Shown one piece after another: positions 21,309-33,400 of a stretch of 64,000 nt of DNA. Below the pieces are notes generated by a model, which had not been told where the DNA came from, made no database searches, and saw only the letters and a list, made by a program, of their open reading frames with translations. Source of the stretch: Cryptomeria japonica (Eukaryota; Streptophyta; Pinopsida; Cupressales; Cupressaceae); contig NC_081409.1 of the NCBI RefSeq assembly GCF_030272615.1, positions 876,005,594 through 876,069,593 on the forward strand, written 5' to 3'. Position 1 is the first letter of the stretch; every line of letters begins with the position of its first letter. A program made the translations under genes and the position numbers.

Positions 21309-24137
21309 CGCTCCTGACCCTTCCAAAGGGTCTAGAGCGAAATTCTTCATAAGACATTCTACTTTGACCAAAACCTAGAACTAACGCATTCCTAGGCTTG
21401 AATGAAGGTAAAAACGCTTGTTTGAATAAGGAAATGTGAAAATGAAGTCAGGATTTGAGCCCAAGGATGATTTTCGCTCCTGATCCTGAAATTTGGCTAA
21501 GTCTGGAATGCCCTGATCCTGAAATTTGACTGTCTGGAAAACTGAAGAATCCTCCAAAAACTAGATTTTGCAATATAACTCCTGGAGGTCTGAAACCACT
21601 CTCAAACATCCTGACAGTATATATGGAATATAACTTAAAGTATAAGAAAGAAGAAAGATATAAGGAAATGTCATTCCATAAAATGATCATGACGGAGAGA
21701 CCAAAATGTCAAATTTCGCTCCTGACCCTTCCAAAGGGTCTAGAGCGAAATTCTCCATAAGACATTCTACTTTGACCAAAACCTAGAACTAACGCATTCC
21801 TAGGCTTGAATGAAGGTAAAAACGCTTGTTTGAATAAGGAAATGTGAAAATGAAGTCAGGATTTGAGCCCAAGGATGATTTTCGCTCCTGACCCTTCCAA
21901 AGGGTCCAGAGCGAAATTCATTTTTCTCCACTTTGCTCTTTGACATGACCAAGTTTGTTGACTTCTGGGGCGTGATGGGAAGGTTTTGATGCACATTTGT
22001 CTTTGAGAGGAGATTTGAGGTGACAAAATGATGGAAATTAGCCTAAAGTAGGAATTTCGCTCCTGACCCTTCCAAAGGGTCCAAAGCGAAATTCTTGAAA
22101 ACCTCATTTTCTCCCTTGTTTAGACCAACATTCTAGTTTTGAGGTGATGGGATGTGAAAATGTGAAGGATTTTGGCCAAGATTAGGAATTTCGCTCCTGA
22201 CCCTTCCAAAGGGTCCAGAGCGAAATTCTTGAAAACACTCATTTTTCTTTTAGCCAAAGTCAGGACCAAGGTGGAAATGAAAGGAAAGTAGTCTATGTTT
22301 GCCTCCCAAGGAAGATTAGAGTTTGAAAAATCAAGAATCAAAGTCAAAACATGATTTTCGCTCTTGACCCTTCCAAAGGGTCCAGAGCGAAAATCCTTAT
22401 ATCTCTTGTTTTCTTCCTTGTTTTGGCTAGGCATTGGCATGATGAAGGAGGAATTAGTATGTTCTTGCCCTGAGAGGGAGTGGGATGCTTTAGAAAATCA
22501 AGTTTTTGCCTAGGAGATGAATTTCGCTCCTGACCCTTCCAAAGGGTCTAGAGCGAAATTCATTATATACTTCATTTGCTCCCTTGTTTTAGCTTGAAAC
22601 CTTGCTCCTTAGATGAAGAATGATCTATGTTTGCTCCCAAATGAGATTGAAAGTTTCAAAATTGAACAAACAAGCCCAAATCATGATTTTCGCTCCTAAC
22701 CCTTCCAAAGGGTCTAGAGCGAAAATCTTCTTAGACCTCATTCCCTTCCTTGTTTGACCAAATTTTGACTTGCAAGGTATCTTGAAAGGAAGAGTGGACA
22801 TGTTTGGCCTTTGGAAATGTTTGAAAGCATTGAAAAATGAAGGATTTTAGTCAGGAGGGTGATTTTCGCTCCTGACCCTTTCAAAGGGTCCAGAGCGAAA
22901 TTCTTGGAAACTCATATTTTCTTCTTGGAGATGGTCAAATTCTTGAGTTTTACGGCATGGTTAGAAGGACTTTGATGTGTTCTTGCCTTTGAATATTGGA
23001 TTGAGGTAATGGAGTAGTCAAAACAAGCTCAAAATAGGAAATTCGCTCTTGACCCTTCCAGAGGGTCCAGAGCAAAATTCCTAAAATCCCTTATTTTCCT
23101 AGCAAAGTCAAGTCAAACTTGGGTTTTTTTGTAGCTTGGATGGGTGAGGAGAAGTGTTTTCTTGCCTTTTCAGGTGGATTCAAGTTGAAATGATGGAGGA
23201 ATGAGCCTAAAACAAGATTTTTGCTCCTGACCCTTCCAAAGGGTCCAGAGCGAAAATCCTAAAACCCATCATTTTCTCCAAAATTTGTGCCAAGCCATGC
23301 CTAGACTAAGGTGAGGGATGCCCTTGAGATTGCCCTTGAATTGATTGTTGTCTCCAAAAATGATGATTTTGGGCTAGAGGAAGAAATTCGCTCCTGACCC
23401 TTCTAAAGGGTCCATGGCGAAATTGTACCAAACCTATCTTTTCCCTTAAATTTATGCCAAATCTAGTGAGGATCAAGATCAAAGAAGGCCTTAAGAATGA
23501 CTCTAAATTGCCAATGATTATCAAGTTTGAGAGAATTGAACCAAATGATGAAAATCGCTCCTGACCCTTCCAAAGGGTCCAGAGCGAAAATTCTACAATC
23601 ACCCATTTTCCTTGCCAAATCAAGTCAAACTTAGGTTTTTATAGCTCGGGTGAGTGAGGAGAAGTGTTTTCTTGCTTTTTGAGGTTGATTCAAGATGAGG
23701 TGATGGAGGAATAAGCTCAAAACAAGATTTTCGCTCCCAACCCTTCCAAAGGGTCTAGAGCAAAAACCCTAAAAACCACCTTTTTCTTCAAGATTTGAGT
23801 GAAGTCAAGCCTAGACTAGAGTGGAAGAAGCTATTTGGAATTCCTTGGAAAGATTTTTGACCACCAAAGATGCAAATTTTGAGCTAAAATTGGAATTTTG
23901 CTCCTGACCCTTCCAAAGGGTTCAGAGCGAAATTCTGGATAGGCCCTGTCCCTGGCTAGGTTTTTGAGCGAATTCTCCTTTTTGGGCCTTGTGCAGATCA
24001 AACCAATGTTGCCAAGTTGAGAAGTGGATTCAATATGAGGGAGTCCAGATGAAGTGAAGTGAAGAAAGTAAAATTTGGTGCGAATAGGCAAGCAAAAAGT
24101 GAATTTCACTCCTGACCCTTCCAGAGGGTCCAGGGCG
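21309..24137 (+). repeat. Array of 16 GACCC-type hairpins in E1
   Basis: The 31-nt hairpins (CGCTC-CT-GACCC, 7-nt loop, GGGTC-CA-GAGCG) start at 21309, 21717, 21883, 22058, 22192, 22359, 22525, 22691, 22867, 23044, 23222, 23389, 23556, 23732, 23899 and 24107. Spacing is mostly 165-180 bp. The sequence between hairpins is far less conserved. The region 21060-21450 is repeated at 21480-21860, so one double unit was duplicated. A broken hairpin start lies at 21476. Confidence 0.92.
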
Positions 24138-24278
24138 AAATTCTTATAGGGCTTGTCCCTGGGGAGAATCTTGAGCAAGCTTCATTTTAATTTCTTTTGT
24201 TGATGATTTAAGGTGTAAAATACTATGTTGAAATGAATTTATTATATGACCTTAATCATCTTTTGGTTTGTCTTGCAG

Positions 24279-24515
24279 ATGAAAGACGACCAGGCCAGGG
24301 CAAGGACGACCTTCTCTAGTCCAACATCATCAAGGACAACCTCTTCCAGTCCAGCATTTCAAGGAAAGATGAAAGAAGACCAGGCCAGGGCAAGGACGAC
24401 CTTCTCCAGTCCAGCATCATCAAGGACGACCTCTTCCAGTCCAGCATTTCAAGGAAAGGTACACCATCCATCCTACACATCAAAGACTAAGGGGGTTGAA
24501 GCAAGAGTTAATTAA
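24279..24515 (+). CDS. Short Ser/Thr/Arg-rich ORF of E1
   Basis: 78 codons from ATG at 24279, just after a CTTGCAG that looks like a splice acceptor. It consists of two 30-residue repeats (MKDDQARART... and MKEDQARART..., each ending SSSPAFQGK), followed by a short tail. The MKEDQ start matches residues 15-19 of the long ORFs of E3 and E4, so this is a deletion derivative with internal expansion. No known domain. Whether it is translated is unknown. Confidence 0.45.
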   Translation: MKDDQARARTTFSSPTSSRTTSSSPAFQGKMKEDQARARTTFSSPASSRTTSSSPAFQGKVHHPSYTSKTKGVEARVN

Positions 24516-24760
24516 AGTTAGCTTCTCAGCATCACCAAATTGAACATCAACCAAGTGTCAGACAAGGTGGCATCCCAGTCATCACTCCTCCAGTCGGATT
24601 GGTCCACTTAAGCATGTCCAGATTCAATGTACCTGACTCATCAAAGATGACACTAACTTCGATGTACCTACCCCGATTATCCATTGGTCGAATATTCCAA
24701 AGAAGACATGTGTCCAAATAATGCAATTATTTCATTGGCCAAAATTGTGTTGGTTGTAAC

Positions 24761-24850
24761 AAACCCTAATTAGGGTTTTCATTGTAAAATCTTCGCCATT
24801 GATCTCAAATTGATCTGAGCCATTGAATTGTATTGAGAGCACTATATAAG
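24761..24850 (+). promoter_or_regulatory. Telo-box palindrome and TATA box of E1
   Basis: AAACCCTAATTAGGGTTT (24761-24778) is a perfect palindrome made of two telo-boxes. A TATATAA box follows at 24844. E2, E3 and E4 have the same arrangement. Confidence 0.65.
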
Positions 24851-26210
24851 CCGTGGCTCCTCATTTGTAAAGGATAATAGCTAGAAGGTTAATAGTTAGT
24901 CAATAGTTAATAGCCGGTGAATAGTTAGAAATAGTGAATAGTCAGCTGATAGAATAGCAATTAGAGTAAATTAGGAGGACAAGGCAAGAAATTGTTGCCA
25001 GTGATTGTAAACAAACTCCATTTTCATTGAAGTTATGGTGAAGTGTGTTGTTTCGTTGCAATATGCATGGCCTCTTGTTGAATCTTCATTTTAGATGATA
25101 GATAATTAAATTGAATGAAAGAAGTTGTTGAATGCACCTGTGTGGAATCCGTCTAGTCCATACCACTAGCCTCTTACTAATTGTAAGTGCGCCCTGCGTG
25201 GTCAACTGGCATAAAATGAGTTTAATCTTAAGTTGTTACACGTCTATTGTTCATGCATTATCTTGAATGGTGATCAGTGTCTGATGGTGTACGATTTGAA
25301 TGTATTGGAAGCATCCCTTAGAAGATCGACTGAGTTGATGTCGGATTGTTCAAGCCTGCTGGTGAGACTCAGCCCAGTAGGACTCCACCTAGTCGTTCAT
25401 CCATCTTCTCGCATTCTAGGTAGTAGAGTAGACTTCCTGAACCCTGCAATTTTTGCCATTTGTTTGTCTTCCAATTAGTAAATAGGACTTGTGATTCCAG
25501 CAAATCAGACGTTCAAGTCATCGAGTGTAAGTCCCCTTGTGATTCCAGCAAAATCACATCATACCACGAAGAGCTTATCCACGAGTAGAGATCCTACATA
25601 ACAGAACCTTGGAGTTGCCTCAACTGATCCTTCGGCGATATCTTCAGCAGTCGGGAAACTTTACTCAAGAGAGGATAAGGTACCCTAGGTATTTTATTCT
25701 GTGTTCGCATGTGCATAAAAAACACATCAACAGTTACCAGGTTCTTCCATCTTCATTTCATGTACTATTTCTTGGTTATGTGTTAGTGTCCATGGCTGTC
25801 ATGTGTACTCAAACTAGCTGGAAGTTGTAAAGATGATAACTAAGAGTCATGGTTATTATTATTCATTGTAATTAGACCTTTGAATCTGAATAAAAGAGAT
25901 AGAAGCTTGCATTTGGTCTAAATTCCATTGTATGAAACATCTGAGGACGCATACCAAGTGTTTGTCAAAATGTCAGTTAGCTGAAAGTGTTATCTATGAG
26001 TCTAGTTTGGTATAGAAATCTTCAAGTTAGTTGTATGTGCATCCTAGATTATCCTCCAATCATTATAAGACACTTATAATTGTTCATTAGTAGCTGTTAG
26101 CTCATGTTCCAAATCTGAGACAAACATATCAGCAGCACATATAAACCAAAATCAGAAACCATTGGCAATATATTCTTTGTTTGCAGTCTTCAATTGGACG
26201 GGATATTTCA

Positions 26211-26599
26211 TTTAATTTAACTTTATTAATTAAAACTTATTGTTATTTTATTTAAAACCACTAGACTATATAGAATGCTGAGATAATCATCAAAATTAAA
26301 TCCACCAACATTATTAAAAATAGAAAACCTGTCAACTAGCTCAAATAGTGCTCGAAATTGACTTACTAAAAATAGTAAGTATTGGAAGACTAACCCAGAT
26401 TCACTCTAGAAAAGTGCATTGTGCTCATAATAACATTGAAAACTCATCTAAACATCAAATACTGCCAAACTGTTGAACCAACTGTCTCCTAAGTTCCCCA
26501 ACCCCAACACATTATCCTACGGGAACAAAACTGAATAGGCTCATATTCAGACCAGGAAACTAATTCAAAGTAGAAAGAGGAAAAGTCTTCAAAAAAGTC
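26211..26599. other. Unassigned, possibly degraded gypsy downstream sequence
   Basis: Lies past the end of the recognisable gypsy integrase tail (minus strand). It is AT-rich, with no clear coding remnant or repeat boundary. Confidence 0.3.
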
Positions 26600-26867
26600 G
26601 AAGGAGAGTGAGGGCACTCTTACCCAACTCTATAGTTTCCAAAATAATGACTCATTCAAAGCACGTAGTCCTTGGAGGATACAATACATGGAAGACATTA
26701 TATACCTTGCTACTCTCAAGTAGCTCTAGTTCGTATACCAACTCTCCAATCTCCAATCCTTTTGGAGATCTAAAATGGTCCATAAAAATGTAGCTTCAAC
26801 TTGTTTGACCCACTCTTCATGAGAGTTGTTTATCCTTTAGGCTGCAAACACAATTAAACTAAGTCTT
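26600..26867 (-). pseudogene. Ty3/gypsy integrase C-terminal tail, distal to E2
   Basis: On the minus strand, reading away from the E2 insertion, with frameshifts, it gives LCLQPKG, TTLMKSGSNKLKLHFYGPF, ISKRIGDWRV and GELVYELELLES. These match the gypsy segment that usually reads D-L-V-Y-L-R-L-Q-P-Y...KL..RFYGP, then V.Y.LELP. The preceding part is on the other side of E2 at 38255-38905. Confidence 0.7.
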
Positions 26868-27612
26868 TGTTGTGACGTATTCACACATTGCCCCATTGCA
26901 AATGGGGACCCCCTGCTTTTTGCTTTCTTGGGTTTGCTTTCTAGGTCTTTTAGGGTTTTGTCTGTTAGCCTTTGGAGGATGAGTGCTGTCGAGGGGATTA
27001 TTGAATGGCAGGCTCTGCTTGAGCCAGGGTGAGTCTGCAGGGTCCCAGAATTAGGGTTTCCTTGAGAGTCTTCCTTAGGGCCTGGTTTTGCTCTTGTTGT
27101 TAATTGTGTCTTGCTTGGTGAGCGAGTATCATTATTCGAGGTCCTGTTGTGACCATTTCACACATCGCCCCATTAAAATGGGGACCCCCTCTTTTTTTGC
27201 TTTTGTTTTGCCTGTTCTTCTCTCTACTTTTAGGATTTCGAGTAAGTGAGTGAGTCGTCTGGACTAGGGTTAAGCTTTAGGAGTTGCCTTTTGATATTTC
27301 CAAGCCGAGTCCAGTCTAATTCTGAAAGATAATTAAGCATCCTAACTGAGATTGCAACTTTGAAATAGCTTGAGTCTGTCAGGAAGTTGAGTATGTCTCA
27401 GGATGGGTCCAGTCAAGATTTTGAAGGCAAATTCCAGTTAGGTCTAGGGGTTAGCATTTTAATGATGGAATTATTCATTTTGTCTGGGCAAATTCTAGCC
27501 AAAATTTTGGAAGCAAGGTAACCGATTCCTGGACTTGAGGACAACCTAACCCTGCATGATAAAGTGATTTGAAGACCTAATATTTTGATATTTTGGCCTA
27601 TAAGGGCAAAAT

Positions 27613-29682
27613 CGCTCCTGTCCCTCTCTCAGGCACCAGGGCGAAATTGATATTTTGTGTATCTTGGTTATTGACTTGTTTTAATTGTTTTGTGCAGGGT
27701 CGCCAGGAGATACAATCGAACGTGAATTGAAGATTTTGAAGATTTTGAAGACTCAAAATGACAAGTTTTTTTAAGTTTAAGACAAGTTCGCTCCTGTCCC
27801 TCACTGAAGGACCGGAGCTTGTTTTTCAAAGTTGCACTGTCCTTGCAGGACCAAGACAATTTTTTGATTAGAAGAGATCAAGGAGGGCATGTTTTGTCCA
27901 TTGAATATAATTTGAGTAATTGGCAAACAAGGAAATATGCTAAAATGACAAAATCGCTCCTGTCCCTCACTAAAGGACCGGAGCTTGAATTCCAAGTTTG
28001 CCTTATCCTTGCAAGATTTAAATGATTTCGTGATTTGGAAGAGATCAAGGAAAGTACATTTTGCTCATTGAATATAACTTGAATGGAACACAATGGAGAA
28101 AATCGATCCAAATTGGCTAAGGCGCTCCTGTCCCTCTCTCAGGGACCAAGGCGAATTTCAAAGGAAGCTCCTGTCCCTCTCCTAGGGACCAGAGCGATTT
28201 TCCCTCAAGACAGGTTTTTGGCAAAAGTGAAGCAAGTTTTACGTTTGGGATGAGTAAAGGAAGGCGTAATCGCTCTATTGAAGATAATTTTGAAAGATTG
28301 CAAAACACAAGTGGAGCCTATTTTGGCCAAGGCGCTCCTGTCCCTCACCCAGGGACCAGGGCGAAAAATGCATTTACAAGTCTTCCCTTCCAAATTTGGT
28401 CGAATCCAGGCCAAGGCACAATATGAAGATGATATTTGAAAAGCTTCAAGGGAAAACAAAGTTGCAAAGACCGCAAAACTGGACGAATAATGGCCAAAGC
28501 GCTCCTGTCCCTCACCAAGGGACCAGAGCGAAATAGTCAAGTATGCCTAATTTTTAAGTGCCACTTTCATTTCCAACATTCAAGATGGAGTAAGCAATGA
28601 CGTTTTTCGCCTTGAAGGCAATTGGAAGTTGACACAATCAAGGGTTTGCACCAAGAACTAAATGGCGCTCCTGTCCCTCTCTCAAGGACCAAGGCGATTT
28701 TCATAAAAACAATCATTCCCTTCCAAAGCCACGCCAAAGCAAGGTTGTACAAAGTCAAAAATGTCTTTCGAAGGGCAATGAACAAGGAACCAACCTTAAA
28801 AAATTGACTAACTTAAGCACAAATGCAAAATCGCTCCTGTCCTTCACTGGAGGACCAGGGCGAAAATCCTAAGAAGGTCAATTTTGCCTTGAGAAAACAA
28901 GCGAAACGTGCATACAACGAGAGATGAGGATCATTGCCTACCTCACATCATGAATTGGCGATTTGGAGAATGAAGTCCAAAGATAAAAGGTAGAGCGCTC
29001 CTGTCCCTCACCAAGGGACCAGAGCGAAATCTTCAAATTTGCCTGATTGCCTAACATTTTGGAGTACTACTTTCGTTTGCAAGACTCAAGATGAATTAAG
29101 GAACAACGTTTCACGCCTTGAAGATAATTAGATATTGATATGATTAAGGATTTGTGCCATAAATGCAAAATCGCTCCTGTCCTTCACTGGAGGACTAGGG
29201 CGATTTCTATAGAATCAATCATTCCTTTCCAAAACCACGTCAAGGTGAGGTCATGCAAAGTCCAAAATGTCTTTAGGAAGGCGATGAATAAGGAGTTAAC
29301 CTCAAAATTGACAATTTTAAGCTCAAAAGCAAAAAATCGCTCCTGTCCGAATATCCTTGAAAGAGCTCATTTGGTATTGAAGAAACGAGTTTGGCATGCA
29401 TAGAACAAACGAGGAAGATCATTGATTACCCCCAAACTTGAATTGGCGATTTAGAAGATAAAGATCAAGGGCAAAAGTAGAAAATCGCTCCTGTCCCTCT
29501 CCAAGGGACCAGGGCGAAAATGTTCCAAGGTATGCCCCTTCCAAAGATCACATGGATCAAACTCAAGATTCCAAGAGAAAACGCCATTTCGAACATCAAG
29601 GATGAAGTTTCAAACGTAAAAAATGAAAGATGGAGGACCAAAATGCATGGGCATTCCTGTCCCTCTCCCAGGGACCAGAGCG
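27613..29682 (+). repeat. Array of 14 GTCCC-type hairpins in E3
   Basis: Starts: 27613, 27789, 27955, 28123, 28166, 28333, 28500, 28666, 28832, 28996, 29172, 29338 (3' arm lost), 29486 and 29652. The usual form is CGCTC-CT-GTCCC, 7-nt loop, GGGAC-CA-GGGCG or GAGCG. Copies 2 and 3 use a shifted pairing (GCTCC/GGAGC plus GTCC/GGAC). Copies 9 and 11 pair GTCCT with AGGAC. Typical spacing is 164-176 bp, with one tight doublet at 28123/28166. Confidence 0.92.
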
Positions 29683-30018
29683 ATGTTGATAGATGTCCCT
29701 TATTCCTCCCATGCTTAGACGCCAAATTTTTTGAATTGCATTAAATGCTAAGTCTGCTAAAACTTTGGAATATTTTTAATTAAAATGGGCATTTAATGAG
29801 TTCGCATAAGGCATTTAATAATTAATTTAGCCTTTTAAAAGATCGAAATTTTAATTGAACAGGGATTTAAATTAATTATTATTAAATTAAATGAAGGGAG
29901 TGCGCTTGGGGTTTTATTTTAATATTTTATAAAGGTCAGCCTCCTCTTTATTTAATTTTTGTTTATTTTCGCCTATTTTCCAAGTTGGCCTATGGGCAAT
30001 TGCAAAGCATAAGCGCCT

Positions 30019-30479
30019 ATATATGGGAGGTACTTTGAGGCATTTTAATCCATCATTCAATCATTGTTTACATGCGATTTGGAGAAGCAATAGGAGGAGC
30101 AAAATCTCATCCAAGGAGAAGTGCAAATTTCAGTCCAAGAAGGAGTGCGAACTTTGTTAGAGGTGGAGCGAGTTTCCTTCAAGGCGTTGAAGACCCAAAG
30201 GGTGGTGAAGTTGATGAAGGAGGCACCTTTGCTAGAAGACTTCGATCTTCATTTTGCCTAGCAAATTTCTTAATTTTTGCATTGCTTTTTAGAGCTAGTT
30301 CTCAAAGAGAGGTATGGCAAGATCTCCCTTGTTTAAATTTTGAAATTTTGAATTTCCAATTGCATAATCGTATTTAGGAAATGATAATTCAAAGATTTAT
30401 CATGAAGTTTCCTAAATTTAAAGCTTAAACTATATTTCTACGTTCCAAGGTATATTGCTCGTTATGAAATGTTGTGTAG
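30019..30479 (+). promoter_or_regulatory. Internal promoter and leader intron of E3
   Basis: TATATAT at 30019 follows a GCGCC string, as in E2 and E4. About 290 bp on, AGAG/GTATGG (donor, 30312) and TTGTGTAG (acceptor, 30479) bound a possible 168-bp intron that ends 8 bp before the ATG of the long ORF. Conservation of both splice sites in E2 and E4 is the main evidence. Confidence 0.5.
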
Positions 30480-30487
30480 GTGTCAAG

Positions 30488-33400
30488 ATGGCGACCCCAA
30501 AGGCAGGAGCATCCACCAGTCGTCCAGCCCTTATGAAGGAAGATCAAAGGAATGAAGAAATGGAGACCAAGATCGTGTCAAAATGGAGCAACATTGGAGA
30601 TACCAACTTGGGAAACTTCAGTGTGAAGAAGTTTTGAGAGGTCCCTTACATTGGAAAGCCATCACCTGTCGCAAGAAGAATAAATGAAAGTGGCATTATC
30701 AAGGCGGCCGGCTTCCCCCCAGCAGTCCAGTGCCATGAGCTGATGATCAAGTGTGCCCGCCATTATGACCCACAGTCAAGATCGATCGTGTCCAAGGAAG
30801 GAAACACTTTGGCTTATCTTTCAGATGAGGCTATCAGTGAAGCTCTTCATCTACCAAAACATAAAGATATGATTTACAAAAGCTTGGAAGGAGCTAGATC
30901 CATGTACGAAGATGATCCAGACACTTGCTTGAGCATCATCAACAAGAATTGGTTACTCAAAAGTCGTCCTCGCCTGAGCAAGATTCCCAACACACCACAT
31001 AGGATCGACTTCCAGGAGGAGTACAAAGATTTGATAACCTTACTCAATCGAGTTACAGGGGCTCCTCAAGCCTTCTATTTTGAGAAGTGGATGTTCTTCT
31101 TCATCCAAGTGATAGTTCAAGGAAAAGGAACAATTCATTGGGCTAGAATTATTAGCCATTGCTTGGACGTGCAGTTGAGAAGACTGAAGGCTACCAAGTC
31201 ATTCCACATGAGCTCATACATCATATATGCCTTGATCAGGAGTTTTGAGTATGCAGGACTACCTCACAGAGGAGCAATTGGAAGAGGACCTGGAGAGGTC
31301 AGAGTTTGTGACTCTTATGTTCATTTGCATCATCCACCAGGAAGCAACTACAAGTTAGTCAATGATACTTTCACGATGAACATCACCAGGACACTGCAAG
31401 GCGGGATTCACAATCGGCTATCTCAAGAGGCACAAGAACTTGTAAAGAGGTATGGTGCTTGGTTTATCCAATTCCAGAAGTTTACATATATCAGAGTTCA
31501 TGGGTGTCCTTCACCTCCATATATGTTGCCAAGATATCCGACAGACAGGATAGTACTACTTGAGGTGACTAGGCAGTTGGCAGCTTATGCGAAGGCATTC
31601 AGACACAGGCATGGAAATGGGATTCCTGTACCTATCATACTAGGGAATTCAGTTGAGGTAGGTCCTAATGTTCCAGCTTTAGATGATGTAGAAAGGGAGT
31701 TGGCCTTATATTCATTTTCATTCTTTTCATTGAGGGAGAATTTTGATCCTCATGGATATATAGAAGAGACAGTTGGTAGGAAATACAAGCATGAATGTCA
31801 GGTAGAGGACTTTTGGATGAATCTCTCAGATGATTTAGAAGTGAAAAGAAAGATGCATTCCAAATTGCCTTTGGATTTCATCAGGAAATGCAAAGTTTAC
31901 AGAGTGGCCGATCAAGCTCAGGACAGTGGCAGGCACCTCCAGTCATCATATGATAGAGAAGACAAGGCAATAAAGATAGATTGGAATGAACCTGAGGTTG
32001 TGGACTTAAAGGCTTTGATGGCCCCAGTTTTGTCCTGTACTCGCAGATGGGTTGATGTGCAACACCAAAAGTTGAGAGAGCAAAACATATCTATGACTTT
32101 TACTTTGGAGGAAAGGACGGCAGAAGGAGGAGCAAGCGCAAGTGAAGGCCATCCTCATCCTAGATGCACAAGCGAAGGCAATCCTCACCCCAGAAGCGTA
32201 AGTGAAGGCAATCCTCATCCTAGAGGTGCGAAGAGGAAGGAAAGACCTGAAAAAAGAGAATCTTCCAAGAAGAAGCAAGAAGCCAATCGAGATCGCTCAT
32301 CCGGCACATCTTCTCGACAGGAGAAGAGGACACTTGAGGTGGAGGAATCTATGGAATCAATGGTTCAGAATGATCAACATGAAGGAGGACAGGCATCTCA
32401 ACGTTCATCAAGTCAATCTCCCCAAGTCAATGAACTACATGAAGACCAGAATGACGATGAAGCGACGTCTCCTCTCCGGAAAGAAGAACCACTACCTAAA
32501 GAAGTTAGAGAGACAAGGTCTGCCATTCCAGATTGGTTGAAGGAGAGACTAACAAGGGTGATTGTGATCGAGGACGAAGATAATGTGATTGATTTAGATA
32601 GCCTTGTCGGAAATTCTCAGGGAGTAACAGAAAAGAAGAAGGCCGCCAAAATGTCCAAGATGATCAGAGACGAGACAGGGTCCAAGAAGTTGCAGATAGC
32701 TACACCGGCAGTGGACAAGTACGAGGGTGAAATCCTTGTAGAGGAATATGATGTAGAAACCGTTGAGCTTGGTCCACTCACCACCGAGCAGGCATTGGAT
32801 GAGGCAATTGATTCATTTGAGGCACTTAAAGACAAGCTTAGAGGAGAAATGGAAAAGAATAGAAAACTTGAGAGAGAGGTCAGTGCTTGGAGAGGCTACT
32901 TTAGCCACCTCAGTCAGCCTTTGGGACGACAGGATCCAGCAGTATCTCCTGTGCAAGCACTTCCCCTTGAGTCAGTTGGTGAGGCAGAGAGAGTTAAGAG
33001 CTTGGTCCAGCTTATGAGCTCTTGGATTGACAAATCCCATACAGTTGTCGTTGAGTTTGCAACAAGAATGATGCAGACCATTCATCGGGCTATCCAAGTC
33101 CTTGAGATCATCCACAACCTAATGATAACAGTAGCTGCCTTTGCTCAGACTAAAGATGTTATCATTCCTGTTCTTCAAGTTATCAGGCAAACACCAAGGA
33201 AGACCTTAGCACAAGAAAAGATAATGGATGGAGGAGCTCATAATTTACTCCAGTGGTCTACTTTACTCCAGATGAAGGAAGTTCTTTTTGAGGATACCAG
33301 CGCCAAATGCAATCAAGTGGAGGAGGTTATCCATCCAATCCAGGACAAGGTGTTTGGGGTTTTATGCACTATTCTTGGTAGAAGGATCGAAGTTGAGACA

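Larger units (their letters stand above)
20729..25732 (+). mobile_element. E1: giant LTR-like unit, short-ORF subfamily
   Basis: A 5,004-bp unit starting TGTTGTGAC and ending CATCAACA, with a perfect 5-bp target duplication GTTAC (20724-20728 and 25733-25737). No second copy of the start or end lies inside it, so there is no LTR pair. In order it has two terminal hairpins (20729-20775), an array of 16 GACCC-type hairpins (21309-24137), a short ORF (24279-24515), a palindromic telo-box (24761-24778), a TATA box (24844-24850) and a ~0.9-kb tail. TG...CA ends plus 5-bp duplications point to a retroviral-type integrase, so I read it as a solo giant LTR. Confidence 0.85.
19622..26210 (+). mobile_element. 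Probable LTR of the TGTAATGTCC group, split by E1
   Basis: Starts TGTAATGTCCCC at 19622 like the LTR at 7191 and the solo LTR at 4390, and may end GGATATTTCA at 26210 (the solo LTR at 4390 ends ATATTTCA). Possible target duplication TTTTA/TTTAA with one mismatch. E1 plus one GTTAC duplication interrupt it (20729-25737). The end point is uncertain. Confidence 0.45.

Noticed and set aside
21309-24137. Hairpin arrays as a CRISPR array
   Set aside because: The context is a eukaryotic retroelement, spacers are ~135 bp and partly related to each other, and no cas genes exist.
27613-29682. Hairpins as intrinsic transcription terminators
   Set aside because: Bacterial-type terminators do not apply to a plant nuclear element, and most copies lack a following T-run.
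32006-32278. Minus-strand open frame over the long E3 ORF
   Set aside because: Shadow of the SEG-PHPR repeat region in the real frame.
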